The notes beneath the pieces were generated by a model that was given only the letters and a program-made list of their open reading frames with translations, did no database searches and was not told the DNA's origin. From Geomonas agri (GTDB lineage Bacteria > Desulfobacterota > Desulfuromonadia > Geobacterales > Geobacteraceae), in contig NZ_JAINZO010000001.1 of the NCBI RefSeq assembly GCF_020179605.1, positions 1,958,799-2,022,798 of the forward strand: a stretch of DNA of 64,000 bases, in the 5' to 3' direction. Both the position numbers and the translations under genes were made by a program. Within the stretch, counting starts at the first letter, position 1; the number at the start of each line of letters is the position of its first letter. Of this stretch, positions 9,089-18,018 are shown in pieces.

Positions 9089-9571
9089 GTGTCCAATTCA
9101 ACCGTACTGAAAGCTTGTGAGCAGACCGAGATCGATCTCAGCGGCGCACCGGACTGGGTTCCGTTCGACGCACCGGCCCTGGTGGGAGACTCCCTGCGTT
9201 TCGTCTCCGGCGACTCCCGCGGCGACCGTTTCCGCGCCCGCTACTACCGGGACGCCGAACAGCACCTGCACGCCCGTTTCTGGCTGGGCCCCGAGGCGGA
9301 GGGGCCTCCAGGACATGCCCACGGCGGCGCCGTTGCGGCCATCATGGACGAGGCCCTTGGGCTTGCCGCGTGGGCAGCCGGCTATCCTATCGTGGTCGGC
9401 AACCTCAATGTGAGCTTCCGTAACATGCTGCCGCTCAGGAAGGTAGTGACCGTGGAAAGCAGGGTCGTTTCGGTTGAGGGAAGAAAAATCATGGTACACG
9501 GCCGTATCTTCCGCGGCGAGAAAACCTTCGCCGAGGCCCAGTGCCTGTGCATCACCATCCCCGGCAAGTGA
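9089..9571 (+). CDS. PaaI-type hotdog thioesterase
   Basis: A 160-residue single-domain hotdog protein starting at GTG with an AGGAG ribosome site. The active-site region GHAHGGAVAAIMDEALG lies near residue 77 and carries the HGG...DE pattern of PaaI/YbgC-like acyl-CoA thioesterases. The later NLNVSFRNMLPLRKVVTVE strand is also typical. It probably hydrolyses an acyl-CoA, but the substrate cannot be read from sequence. The palindrome just upstream suggests control by a dedicated transcription factor. Confidence 0.85.
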   Translation: MSNSTVLKACEQTEIDLSGAPDWVPFDAPALVGDSLRFVSGDSRGDRFRARYYRDAEQHLHARFWLGPEAEGPPGHAHGGAVAAIMDEALGLAAWAAGYPIVVGNLNVSFRNMLPLRKVVTVESRVVSVEGRKIMVHGRIFRGEKTFAEAQCLCITIPGK

Positions 9572-9655
9572 GCCCGCTCCACGATTCCGCGGCGGCGTAG
9601 CCGCCGCGGGTCTCCGCCCGCCCTCGCGCTGGCCTGCGGGGCCCGCGGGCCGGCG

Positions 9656-9715
9656 CCCCCCCCCCCGCCCCCTCCGCCCCCCCCCCCCGGGGGGGGGGGG
9701 GGGCCCCCCCCCCCC
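9656..9715. repeat. Homopolymer tract C12-G15-C12
   Basis: A run of 11 C and mixed C-rich sequence precede 12 C, 15 G and 12 C in direct succession. The 432-base gap 9572-10003 otherwise holds strongly pyrimidine-rich plus-strand sequence to about 9850 and the leader of the next gene. I see no gene in it. The tract could form a G/C hairpin or G-quadruplex, or be a sequencing or assembly artefact. Confidence 0.7.
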
Positions 9716-9886
9716 GGTTCTCCTCCCCCCCTCCATCTTCCCTTACGCTCCAGCTGCCCTTCCCCCCGCACCTGCTTCCCTTTCACTCGCACTCCTCTCC
9801 TCGCTGCTGGCGCGCTGCCGCTGCTGGCGCGCACCTGCGCCGACGAGCCCCCTCTTTTTCGCAAAAGTCAGGTCCCAATTTCCCAT

Positions 9887-9913
9887 TCACATTCCCGCAC
9901 ATGTTGCCGATAA
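9887..9913 (+). promoter_or_regulatory. Possible sigma-28 (FliA) promoter of the large chemoreceptor gene
   Basis: GCCGATAA at 9906-9913 is an exact match to the -10 box of flagellar sigma-28 promoters, and TCACATTC, 11 bases upstream, is a partial match to the -35 box. It lies about 90 bases before the start codon. Confidence 0.45.
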
Positions 9914-10003
9914 ACCACAATGAGTATGTCATAGCACCTCGGCAACTCTATCTGATCCGCAACCTGCAAGCCATAGGCACCGGGCTGCAAAGGGAGAAAC
10001 TGA

Positions 10004-13000
10004 ATGAGCATAAAACGGTTCAAAGACTGGAGCATCGCGGCAAAGGTGCTGAGCATCTCGCTGGCCACTGTGGTTATCATAGCGGCTGTGAACTTCTTCT
10101 ACCTGCTGCCCACGATGCAGGACAGGATTTTAGCCGAACGGGAAGACACCCTGAAAGCGGTGGTCGACCTGCCGGTCGAGTTGGTCGCGGAATACGACCA
10201 GAGGGTCCAGAAAGGGGAATTCACCCTGGAGGAGGCGAAGAAGCGCGCCATGGAGCGCATCAGGAACATGCGCTACGGGGATAACGAGTACTTCTGGATC
10301 AACGACGTGAACGCGGTCATGCTCATGCACCCCCTCAAGCCGGAGTTGAACGGCAAGGACCAGAGTGGCACCAAAGACCCTACCGGCAAGACGCTCTTTG
10401 CGGAGATGGCCAACGTAGCCAAAAATAACGGAAGCGGCGTGGTTGAGTACCGCTGGCCCAAGCCGGGCTCGACCGTCCCGGTGGCGAAGCTCTCCTACGT
10501 GAAGCTGTACAAGCCCTGGGGGTGGATCATCGGCACCGGTCTCTACATGGATGACCTGCACCAGGTGATCGCGGATATGCGGTGGAAGATGGCGGGGATC
10601 ACTCTGGCCATCGCGGTGGCGGTGCTGCTGCTGGGCTACCTTGTGGCGTCGCGGATCAGTAAAAACATCAACAAGCTGATCAAGGTCGCCGACCAACTGG
10701 CAGTGGGCAACGTGGACCTGGTCATCGAGAGCGATTCGCAGGATGAGGCAGGGAACCTGGCCCACGCCTTCAGCAAGATGGTCGACAACATAGCCGAGGC
10801 TGCCAGGGCAGCTGAGAAAGTGGCTGCCGGAGACCTGTCGGTCCAACTGCAGCCCAAGTCCGAGAAGGATGTCCTGGCCGTGAACCTCAACGTCACCATC
10901 GCCGCCGTACAGGCCATGGTCGCCGACGCCAACATGCTGGCCCAGGCCGCCATGGAAGGAAGACTCACCGAGCGCGCCGACGTCACCCGGCACCACGGCG
11001 ACTACCGCAGGATCATCGAGGGGGTCAACGCCACCATCGCGCGACTGGTCGGTCTGCTGGACGCCATGCCGGCGCCGGCCATGATCGTGGACCGCGACTT
11101 CAGCGTCATGTACATGAACGAACTGGGCGCAAAGGTGGGGGGCAAGACCCAGGCCCAGGTGGTCGGCACCAAGTGCTACGACCACTTCAAGACCAGCGAC
11201 TGCGGCAGCACCAACTGCGCTTGCGGCAGGGCAATGCAGACCGGCACCATGGCCAGTTCGGAGACCGACGCGCACCCGGCCGGGCTCAACCTCGATATCG
11301 CCTACACCGGCCTCCCTCTCCACGACAACAGTGGCCGCGTCATCGGCGCCTTCGAAGTGGTCACCGACCAGACCGCGGTCAAGCAGGCGGCCCGGCTGGC
11401 GAACAAGATCAGCGACTACCAGGAACAGGAGACCAGGAAACTTGTGCACGGCCTGGACAAACTGGCAAAGGGCCAGGTCGACTTTTCCATCACCACGGCC
11501 GAGGCGGATGCCGACACCGCCGACGCCAAGCAGATCTTCGATTCCCTCGCCGCCGCGGTGAACGGCTGCGTCGACGTGATCAAGACCCTCAACGCCGACA
11601 CGGCGCAACTGTCCCAGGCGGCGCTGGAAGGGAGACTCACCGCCCGCGCCGAAGCACAGAAACACCAGGGGGCCTACCGCGATATCGTGCAGGGGGTGAA
11701 CGACACGCTGACCACCATGGTCGGGTTTATGGACAACATGCCGGCGCCCGCCATGGTCATCGACAAAGACTTCAACGTCCTGTACATGAACCAGTTGGGC
11801 GCCAAGGTAGGCGGCAAGAGCCAGGCCCAGGTCATCGGCACCAAGTGCTACGACCACTTCAAGACCGGCGACTGCAGGACCGCGAACTGCGCCTGTGCCC
11901 AGGCCATCACTTCCGGCCTCGAGGCGACGCGTGAGACTGACGCCCACCCCTCCGCCGGCCTCGACCTCGACATCAGCTACACCGGCGTCCCCATCAAGGA
12001 CAAAGAAGGCAAGGTGATCGGCGCATTCGAGGTGGTCACCGACCTCACCTCGGTGAAAACGGCGGCGCGCCAGGCCAAACGGATCGCGGACTACCAGGAG
12101 AACGAGACCAGGAAGCTCGTGGAGGGGCTCGGGCGGCTGGCTTTGGGCGACGTCAACATTTCGCTTTGCACCGAGCCCGCCGACAGCGACACCGCGGAAG
12201 TGAAGCACACCTTCGACACGCTGGCCCAGGCAGTGAACAGCTCCGCACAGGCCAACCGCAATATCTCCCAGGTCGCCCAGCAGATCGCGGCCGGGGACCT
12301 GACCCTGAAGCTGGTCGAGCGCTCCCCCGAGGACCAGCTCATGATCGCGCTCAAGGCGATGCTGGCCAAGCTGAACGAGGTGGTCACTGACGTCAAGGGT
12401 GCCGCGGACAACGTGGCGTCCGGCAGCCAGGAACTCTCCTCCAGTTCCGAGCAGATGTCGCAGGGTGCCAGCGAACAGGCGGCGGCAGCGGAGGAGGTCT
12501 CCTCCTCCATGGAAGAGATGACGTCGAACATCAGGCAGAATGCGGACAACGCACTGCAGACCGAGAAAATCGCCTCTAAGTCGGCCAAGGACGCCAAAGA
12601 GGGTGGCGAGGCGGTGACCCACACGGTTGCAGCCATGAAGGAGATCGCGGGCAAAATCTCCATTATCGAGGAGATCGCACGCCAGACCAACCTGCTCGCT
12701 CTGAACGCGGCCATCGAGGCGGCCCGCGCCGGCGAGCACGGCAAGGGGTTTGCGGTGGTGGCGAGCGAGGTGAGGAAACTGGCCGAGCGTAGCCAGCGGG
12801 CGGCAGCGGAGATTTCGGACCTCTCCTCCAGCAGCGTCGAAATCGCGGAACGTGCCGGCAACATGCTGAACCAGATGGTCCCGGACATCCAGAGGACGGC
12901 GGAACTGGTCATGGAGATCTCCGCCGCCTGCCGCGAGCAGGATACCGGCGCAGAACAGATCAACAAGGCCATCCAGCAACTCGATCAGGTCATCCAGCAG

Positions 13001-13288
13001 AATGCTTCCGCCGCAGAGGAGATGTCGTCGACCGCAGAAGAACTGTCGAGCCAGGCGGAACAGTTGCAGGGCTCCATCACCTTCTTCAAGGTGGAGGGCG
13101 CCCATGCCCAGCCCCCACTGCACGGGCTGAAGCAGGAGCCGGTACAGCACAAAGCCAAGCCGGCACCTCGTAAGAAGACCCTGACGCAGGCGGTGCCGCG
13201 GGTATCGGTGCAGTCCAAGCGCTCAGTCGTGGCGAGTGGACTGGCACTGGAGATGGACCAGGACGATTCCGACTTCGAAAAATTCTAA
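10004..13288 (+). CDS. Methyl-accepting chemotaxis protein with Cache and two Cys-cluster PAS domains
   Basis: A 1094-residue receptor. In order: TM1 (about 12-32), a periplasmic Cache domain (about 35-185, with [12 protein letters not shown] and [16 protein letters not shown]), TM2 (about 198-215), HAMP-like helices, PAS 1 (about 350-460), PAS 2 (about 575-690), another HAMP-like segment, and the signalling coiled coil with tip [19 protein letters not shown]. Each PAS domain contains C-x8-C-x4-C-x-C in [11 protein letters not shown]....NCAC, and the whole HAMP-PAS unit is duplicated. Four closely placed cysteines suggest a metal, Fe-S or redox centre; this is inference. The tail after the coiled coil is Lys/Pro-rich and ends DFEKF, fitting a CheR/CheB tether pentapeptide. 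A GGGAG ribosome site precedes the ATG. Confidence 0.93.
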   Translation: MSIKRFKDWSIAAKVLSISLATVVIIAAVNFFYLLPTMQDRILAEREDTLKAVVDLPVELVAEYDQRVQKGEFTLEEAKKRAMERIRNMRYGDNEYFWINDVNAVMLMHPLKPELNGKDQSGTKDPTGKTLFAEMANVAKNNGSGVVEYRWPKPGSTVPVAKLSYVKLYKPWGWIIGTGLYMDDLHQVIADMRWKMAGITLAIAVAVLLLGYLVASRISKNINKLIKVADQLAVGNVDLVIESDSQDEAGNLAHAFSKMVDNIAEAARAAEKVAAGDLSVQLQPKSEKDVLAVNLNVTIAAVQAMVADANMLAQAAMEGRLTERADVTRHHGDYRRIIEGVNATIARLVGLLDAMPAPAMIVDRDFSVMYMNELGAKVGGKTQAQVVGTKCYDHFKTSDCGSTNCACGRAMQTGTMASSETDAHPAGLNLDIAYTGLPLHDNSGRVIGAFEVVTDQTAVKQAARLANKISDYQEQETRKLVHGLDKLAKGQVDFSITTAEADADTADAKQIFDSLAAAVNGCVDVIKTLNADTAQLSQAALEGRLTARAEAQKHQGAYRDIVQGVNDTLTTMVGFMDNMPAPAMVIDKDFNVLYMNQLGAKVGGKSQAQVIGTKCYDHFKTGDCRTANCACAQAITSGLEATRETDAHPSAGLDLDISYTGVPIKDKEGKVIGAFEVVTDLTSVKTAARQAKRIADYQENETRKLVEGLGRLALGDVNISLCTEPADSDTAEVKHTFDTLAQAVNSSAQANRNISQVAQQIAAGDLTLKLVERSPEDQLMIALKAMLAKLNEVVTDVKGAADNVASGSQELSSSSEQMSQGASEQAAAAEEVSSSMEEMTSNIRQNADNALQTEKIASKSAKDAKEGGEAVTHTVAAMKEIAGKISIIEEIARQTNLLALNAAIEAARAGEHGKGFAVVASEVRKLAERSQRAAAEISDLSSSSVEIAERAGNMLNQMVPDIQRTAELVMEISAACREQDTGAEQINKAIQQLDQVIQQNASAAEEMSSTAEELSSQAEQLQGSITFFKVEGAHAQPPLHGLKQEPVQHKAKPAPRKKTLTQAVPRVSVQSKRSVVASGLALEMDQDDSDFEKF

Positions 13289-13306
13289 TAAATTAGCTAC
13301 AATAAT

Positions 13307-13345
13307 AAGGCAGCACCGACAGTAACGGTGCTGCCTTACTTTTTT
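13307..13345 (+). terminator. Intrinsic terminator after the large chemoreceptor gene
   Basis: The arms AAGGCAGCACCG and CGGTGCTGCCTT surround a seven-base loop and are followed by a T run. Confidence 0.85.
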
Positions 13346-13438
13346 GAAGTTTTTGCTTCAGTAAAAACGGCCGACGCCGATAACTGAAACTATTGTGCAA
13401 ACTCTGAAAGGACGCCCAGCGCGGGCCCACCCCCATCC

Positions 13439-13756
13439 ATGGAAAAAACTCCCTTCGTCGTGCTGCTGTTCGTCGCCATAACAGCCCTTTTCGCGTTGAA
13501 CCCAGGAATCCGCAAGGCAAGCCAGCAAGGCCGCAGCGAAATATCCGGCTACCAATACTCACAATTACATTCCGCGATGCAGCGCTACCCCGAGATCGCC
13601 GACAAGGCGCTCAATGAACTGACAGGAGAGCGGGTCAACCTGTCTCAGTACAACAGGATCATGCAGATAGTGGACCTCATCAAGCTCAGGGACGCACGAC
13701 GCATGACGGCACACAACGGTGCAGTTCTACCAGTCAAAGCACTAGCCAAAAATTAG
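13439..13756 (+). CDS. Small membrane-anchored hypothetical protein
   Basis: A 105-residue frame with one N-terminal hydrophobic segment (TPFVVLLFVAITALFAL, residues 4-20) and a polar helix-rich remainder, suggesting a signal anchor with the body outside the cytoplasm. No family is recognised. The ribosome site is poor, which lowers confidence, but the composition is protein-like and nothing competes on the other strand. Confidence 0.45.
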   Translation: MEKTPFVVLLFVAITALFALNPGIRKASQQGRSEISGYQYSQLHSAMQRYPEIADKALNELTGERVNLSQYNRIMQIVDLIKLRDARRMTAHNGAVLPVKALAKN

Positions 13757-13903
13757 AGTGATTTTTTATTGATTATTTTTAATTGTATCGGTATTATTTC
13801 CGCGCTGGATCTAAAGCCGAAACTCCTGGGGCCACTTTACGTCGCCTCCCAGTAACTCTCAGCCTCGACCCCGTGGTCGCATTACTCATAAAAAGGAGAC
13901 ACC

Positions 13904-14380
13904 ATGAGCAAAAAGATCCGCAACATCATTCTCGCAACAGCGGCTGTCGCAGCATTCGCCGTTCCGGCCCTGGCCGAAAGCACCAACTGCACGGTAACTG
14001 CCCCCGAAATCCGCCTGCGCAAGAGTGCCAGCAAGAAGGCGAAGGTGATCGCGGTCCTTAAAAAAGACGCCAAGGTCACCGCGGAGAGCTGCTCGGGAGG
14101 GTGGGTCAAAGTCTCCTCAGCTGACGGCAAGCTCAATGGTTACGTGGGTGGGTGGTCGCTCGCCTCGGCCGCTCCGGTCATGGTCGCCTCGACCGAACCG
14201 GTGCCCATCCCCTCCAATGCAGCACCGGCGGCAGAAGCTGCCAAGGAAGTCCCCAGCAACGAGAAGCTCGCCATGCAGATCACCGACCTGCGCCTCAAGG
14301 TGCTCAACGTCGAGCGCGACGTGGCCATGATGCGTAAGGACATCCGCAAAATCAAGGTCGCTATGAAGCACAAGAAATGA
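13904..14380 (+). CDS. Exported SH3b-domain protein
   Basis: A 158-residue protein with a clear Sec signal peptide (about residues 1-25, cleavage after VPALAES-type sequence) and a bacterial SH3 domain at about 28-85 (APEIRLRKSASKKAKVIAVL ... GGWVKVSSADG ... GYVGGWSL). The C-terminal third is a Lys-rich predicted coiled coil (LRLKVLNVERDVAMMRKDIR). SH3b domains usually bind peptidoglycan or peptides, so a periplasmic role is likely. An AAAAGGAGA ribosome site sits eight bases before the ATG. It appears to be a single-gene unit ended by the following terminator. Confidence 0.8.
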   Translation: MSKKIRNIILATAAVAAFAVPALAESTNCTVTAPEIRLRKSASKKAKVIAVLKKDAKVTAESCSGGWVKVSSADGKLNGYVGGWSLASAAPVMVASTEPVPIPSNAAPAAEAAKEVPSNEKLAMQITDLRLKVLNVERDVAMMRKDIRKIKVAMKHKK

Positions 14381-14387
14381 TCCACGT

Positions 14388-14412
14388 GGGGACCGGAAAC
14401 GGTCCCCATTCC
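14388..14412 (+). terminator. Terminator-like hairpin after the SH3b gene
   Basis: GGGGACCG and CGGTCCCC form a compact hairpin directly after the stop codon; the T run is weak. Confidence 0.55.
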
Positions 14413-14477
14413 CTCCCTCCCGCCGTCTTCCCCCAGTATCTCCCTTAGTCACGTCTCTAAGCCTGCCGACCCGCGCA

Positions 14478-14618
14478 ACCTCCGGAAGCATCCAGCAGAC
14501 CAGCTACGACGTGCAGCAAACGACCCGGGCGGCACATGACTCCGCGGAAGCGGCTTCGTTACTGAACCAGAACACGATGCAGCTCCAGGCCAGGGTGCGA
14601 CAGTTCAGCATCGATTAG
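14478..14618 (+). pseudogene. Remnant of a chemoreceptor C-terminus
   Basis: One frame without a start codon reads TSGSIQQTSYDVQQTTRAA, continues through SAEAASLLNQNTMQLQARVR and ends QFSID-stop. The Gln/Ala-rich coiled coil finishing in a ..LQ..V..F.. pattern is typical of the last helix of methyl-accepting chemotaxis proteins. The upstream sequence degenerates and contains no tip motif, so I read it as a decayed fragment. Its last bases overlap the end of the convergent DUF454 gene. Confidence 0.5.
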
Positions 14619-15073
14619 GGGATTGTTGAATCGGGATCGCGTTGCCTGGCGGCGCGTCCTTTGCTGCGCCGCGGCACCGTCCGCAGCGCAAGCAGGTACA
14701 GGGTCGCGCATGCGGCAACGGAGAAGAGCAGGACTCGCAGCCAGAGTGCTTCGACAACGACCAACGCGGTAACGGGGAAGGAAACCCAGATAGCGGCAAG
14801 AGCCAGGCATTTGGCGCGAAGCGGGACTGAGCCGTGCGCTAGGTACTCCTTCAGTACCGGGCCGAAATGCCTGTGTTCGACCAGCCAGGTGTGGAAACGT
14901 TCGGAGCTCCGGGAAAAGCAGATGACCGCCACCAGGAGAAACGGGACAGTCGGTATGAGAGGCAGGAACAACCCCACCACCCCGGCAAGAAGCGACAACA
15001 GGCCCGTCGCAATGAGCAGGTAGCGCAGCCATTCGCTTTTTACCAGCCTGACCTTCAGATGCCGATGCCGCAT
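14615..15073 (-). CDS. DUF454 (YbaN-like) inner membrane protein
   Basis: A 152-residue membrane protein. The ATG at 15073 has a GAGGG ribosome site five bases upstream and is preferred over a TTG 15 bases earlier. The sequence shows the DUF454 pattern: hydrophobic segment YLLIATGLLSLLAGVVGLF, then PLIPTVPFLLVAVICFSRSS, then RFHTWLVEHRHFGPVLKEY, and two further hydrophobic stretches. The basic C-terminus is cytoplasmic by charge. The function of the family is not established. Confidence 0.85.
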   Translation of the reverse strand: MRHRHLKVRLVKSEWLRYLLIATGLLSLLAGVVGLFLPLIPTVPFLLVAVICFSRSSERFHTWLVEHRHFGPVLKEYLAHGSVPLRAKCLALAAIWVSFPVTALVVVEALWLRVLLFSVAACATLYLLALRTVPRRSKGRAARQRDPDSTIP

Positions 15074-15148
15074 TGTACCCTCGGACAAGAACGGTCGCAG
15101 TGAAACTGCACGCCGAATCCACGTAAGACGAAATAACTCCCGTCTTAA

Positions 15149-15246
15149 TTGTAAGCGAGGCGGACCGGTTTTAATATGGTATTTGTGCCAGGGTCAGGGA
15201 CGCTGCAGCAGGAGAAGCTCGCGCTGTGCAAGCAGAAAGCGTCCCT
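15149..15246 (+). promoter_or_regulatory. Promoter and leader hairpin before the DUF1992 gene
   Basis: TTGTAA (15149-15154), a 17-base spacer and TAATAT (15172-15177) form a good sigma-70 promoter. Shortly downstream AGGGACGC (15196-15203) and GCGTCCCT (15239-15246) can pair as an 8-base stem in the transcript. The rest of the 354-base gap 15074-15427 shows no gene. Confidence 0.5.
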
Positions 15247-15427
15247 CGGAGCCGAAGTCCCAGCGCTCAACCGTGCAGCATGGCGGGTCATCGTAGGCTA
15301 AGCGGCGACGGCGAGATCGAGCACATCCTGACAGCACAAAGAGAGGAGTTTAACACAATACGGGAGGGGAACAGGGTCGCTAAGAGGGAAGTTGACTATC
15401 TGCTGCCGGTTCTGCCACAATCGCGGA

Positions 15428-15799
15428 ATGGAAATATTCGCATTGATAGCAGAAAGACGAATCAAGGAAGCGATGGAGCGCGGCGAGTTCGACAACCTTC
15501 CCGGGCGCGGCAAGCCGCTGGTGCAGGAAGACCTCTCGGCGGTCCCCGAAGAGTTACGCATGGCGTACAAAGTGCTCAAAAATGCCGGCTGCGTGCCTCC
15601 GGAGGTGGAGTTGACCAACGAGGTAGCTTCGCTACGGCGGCTGGTCTTGGATATGGAGGAGAGCGACGAGAGGGTTAAAAAGGTACGCGAACTCAACTTC
15701 AAGCTGATGAAGCTGGAGATGACCCGCAAGCGCCCTCTTTCCCTGGACCTGCTCCCCGAGTACCAAGGTAAGCTGCTCGACAAGCTGCACGGGGAATAG
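15428..15799 (+). CDS. DUF1992 (DnaJ-C28-type conserved region) protein
   Basis: A 123-residue cytoplasmic protein. The family core is clear: EIFALIAERRIKEAMERGEF, then DNLPGRGKPL and ELRMAYKVLKNAGCVPPEVE. I place the start at the ATG where this core begins; a TTG 36 bases upstream with a GAGGG site is an alternative that would add 12 Cys-rich residues. The family is widespread as a single domain in bacteria and occurs as a conserved region in DNAJC28, but its role is unknown. A good promoter lies about 250 bases upstream. Confidence 0.8.
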   Translation: MEIFALIAERRIKEAMERGEFDNLPGRGKPLVQEDLSAVPEELRMAYKVLKNAGCVPPEVELTNEVASLRRLVLDMEESDERVKKVRELNFKLMKLEMTRKRPLSLDLLPEYQGKLLDKLHGE

Positions 15800-15899
15800 A
15801 TCGTTTTATCTTTATCCTTGAAATGATCTGCCCCGTTCGGTATGGTGCCAGTGGAGACCACTACTAACCCCGCCCATTACATTCCCAAAGGAAACCCAG

Positions 15900-16310
15900 A
15901 TGGAAAAACTAGACGAGGCGCTGGTAAGCATGCGCGAGAACACGACGGACGGCAAGAAGCAGTCCGCATTCTATGATCTCTTTCTCAACTCTTCCTTTTT
16001 CGTACCCATTATCGAGGATGGTGAGAAGCAAGACGAACAGGGCGGCGTCATGCCGCTGATCGCCGAGGCTGACGGCAAGGACTACTTGATGCTTTTCAGC
16101 TCGGTAGAGCGCCTCCAGGCTTGGGAAGCCACAGCCCCGTATATCGAGGTTCCTGGTCACCTACTCGCGTTGAGCACGGTCGAGCCGCTGAACTGGGCAC
16201 TTAACGTCGGCACGGAGTATTCCAAGGAATTCCATTCTGAGGAAATCGCCTGGCTCAGAGACGCGGTCGAGCGATGCAACGCCGAAGCTGCGGCTGGCCA
16301 ACAAGCTTGA
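15900..16310 (+). CDS. SseB N-terminal domain protein
   Basis: A 136-residue soluble protein. The sequence NSSFFVPII ... VMPLIAEADGKDYLMLFSS ... PYIEVPGHLLALSTVE.LNWALNVGT follows the SseB-like fold, in which a short domain ends with a Leu-Asn-Pro/Gly type turn. An AAAGGA ribosome site precedes the ATG. No effector or secretion genes lie nearby, so the SseB name should not be taken to mean a virulence role. Confidence 0.75.
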   Translation: MEKLDEALVSMRENTTDGKKQSAFYDLFLNSSFFVPIIEDGEKQDEQGGVMPLIAEADGKDYLMLFSSVERLQAWEATAPYIEVPGHLLALSTVEPLNWALNVGTEYSKEFHSEEIAWLRDAVERCNAEAAAGQQA

Positions 16311-16397
16311 TGATCTTTCCGGGCGGGGTCCCGCCCTTTACAGCAAAAAATTGATCTCGAAGGGGCAGCGACGCCGGCTGCCTCTTACTAAACAGGA

Positions 16398-16426
16398 AAG
16401 GGGCAGCCATAACGGCTGCCCCTTTC
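16398..16426. terminator. Bidirectional intrinsic terminator
   Basis: AAAGGGGCAGCC and GGCTGCCCCTTT flank a five-base loop between the convergent SseB-domain and SPOR-domain genes. Confidence 0.85.
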
Positions 16427-16453
16427 TCATTTCACTACTGTCTAAAAACGAGC

Positions 16454-17764
16454 TTACTTCGAACGTTGTACCACGGCAGCCTTGACGCCGAGCTTCTCAA
16501 GTTCGGTCCCCTTCCGGGCGGCCTCCTCTTCGCTTTTAAAAGAACCGGCCGTGAGACTGAAGGTCGGAACCTGAACCGCTATCGGCCTGAGCTCCGTGGT
16601 GATACCGAAACGTGCCAACCGCAATTGTTCGTCCACCGCACTGATCTTGTCGAAGTAGGAGCCGGCATACACGTTGAACTTGCCACTCTTGTCCTGAAGC
16701 ACGAAGTGATCAGCCTTGGCTTTACGCAGTTTCTGCAGCATTTTCTCTGCGGCCTGCGGATCAATGTACTCGCCGGCATGGATCCGGTTCATCTGCTCTT
16801 TTCGCTTGGGCCCACGCACCACGACTGCCTTGATACCGGCATTCTTGATCTTCTTCTTGACCTGGGCCACCTCGGACTTCAAGACAAAATTCCCGAAGTC
16901 GAGACTATAGCCACCAGCAGAAGCTGCACGTGCCGGTGCCTGCGGTTGGGATTGCGCTGCAACTACAGGTGCGGCAGCAGGTGCCGTAGCGTTGACCGCA
17001 GCATCGGTGCTGGTCTTCGCAGCGGCCTTGGCTACTAATTTCTCTGCAGCGGCCTTTTCCGCAGCAGCTTTCTTCGCGGCGGCTTTCTCTTCAGCCGTCT
17101 TTTTGGCAGCGGCTTTGTCAGCAGCAACTTTGTCAGCAGCGGCTTTCCTGGCAGCCGCCTTGTCGGCGGCGGCCGTTCCCGCAGCAGCTTTCTTAGCAGC
17201 GGCCTTCTCTTCTGCAGCTTTCTTGGCAGCGGCTTTGTCTGCAGCAGCTTTTTCCACAGCGGCTTTCTTGGCAGCGGCTTGGTCAGCAGCGGTCTTTTCG
17301 GCAGCAGCCTTCTTGGCGGCCGCCTTGTCGGCAAAGGCTTTCTCTGTAGCTGCTTTCTTGGCTGCAGCGTACTCAGCAGCGGCTTTCTCGGCAGCGGCTT
17401 TGTCAGCAACAGCTTTTTCCGCGGCGGCTTTCTCGACTGCTGCCTTGATGGCCGCGGTTCGCTTAGCAACCGCTTCCTCGATAGTCACCGGTCTTGCAGC
17501 AGATGCCTTGGGGGCAGCAGCTTGATCTGCAGACCCTTTTCCTGCGGCAGCCTCTTCAGCAGCTACTCTCTGAGCAGCCACCCTGTCCGCTGCCAGTTTC
17601 TCGGCTATCGCCTTGTCTACAGCAGCGTGCTCCGTTACTGCTTTCTCGGCGGCGGCCTGGTTCTTGGCTTGGGCAAACATTTCGTCTGAGTCTGCGAATG
17701 AGATGGAAGGAACAATTAGACAGGCCAGTACGAGTGCCACAAACAGGATGCGCATGGTGCTCAT
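16454..17764 (-). CDS. Exported Ala/Lys-rich protein with C-terminal SPOR repeats
   Basis: A 436-residue protein with a signal peptide ([20 protein letters not shown], ending about residue 25). Residues about 35-255 are a TolA-like low-complexity helix built from short units such as [14 protein letters not shown]. The C-terminal part (about 285-436) contains SPOR-type segments with [39 protein letters not shown] and [24 protein letters not shown] domains bind denuded glycan strands at division sites, and the helix would span the periplasm; both are inferences from family knowledge. A GAGG site precedes the first ATG. A pentanucleotide tandem repeat lies in the upstream intergenic region. Confidence 0.8.
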   Translation of the reverse strand: MSTMRILFVALVLACLIVPSISFADSDEMFAQAKNQAAAEKAVTEHAAVDKAIAEKLAADRVAAQRVAAEEAAAGKGSADQAAAPKASAARPVTIEEAVAKRTAAIKAAVEKAAAEKAVADKAAAEKAAAEYAAAKKAATEKAFADKAAAKKAAAEKTAADQAAAKKAAVEKAAADKAAAKKAAEEKAAAKKAAAGTAAADKAAARKAAADKVAADKAAAKKTAEEKAAAKKAAAEKAAAEKLVAKAAAKTSTDAAVNATAPAAAPVVAAQSQPQAPARAASAGGYSLDFGNFVLKSEVAQVKKKIKNAGIKAVVVRGPKRKEQMNRIHAGEYIDPQAAEKMLQKLRKAKADHFVLQDKSGKFNVYAGSYFDKISAVDEQLRLARFGITTELRPIAVQVPTFSLTAGSFKSEEEAARKGTELEKLGVKAAVVQRSK

Positions 17765-17920
17765 TCAAAACCTCACTTGTTTCAATAGAGTCCCCAGTTT
17801 TGGTGCGGTTGAGACAGAAGCAGGGAATGTTTCTGAACTTTTTGCAAGATTAGTGTACACGAAGGTCAATGTCAAAGAATAATTTAATATCATATTAGAA
17901 GAAGCCTGTAAGACTCTCCT

Positions 17921-17950
17921 GTAGAGTAGAGTAGAGTAGAGTAGAGTAGA
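17921..17950. repeat. Pentanucleotide microsatellite (GTAGA)6
   Basis: Six perfect GTAGA units lie between the divergent SPOR-protein and YkgJ-type genes, 69 bases before the latter's ATG. Copy-number change could alter promoter spacing. Confidence 0.9.
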
Positions 17951-18018
17951 TCGTCCCACTACTGTTTGGCACAATCTCATTGCGTGACAGGTGCATTTCT
18001 TTTAGTACAATCTGCGGT

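Noticed and set aside
9098-9864. Gly/Pro-rich frames across the homopolymer tract
   Set aside because: They are translations of C and G runs without start signals or conserved features.
10130-13150. A 1006-residue open frame antisense to the large chemoreceptor
   Set aside because: Shadow frame rich in Gly/Val/His/Asp without domains; the sense gene is clearly real.
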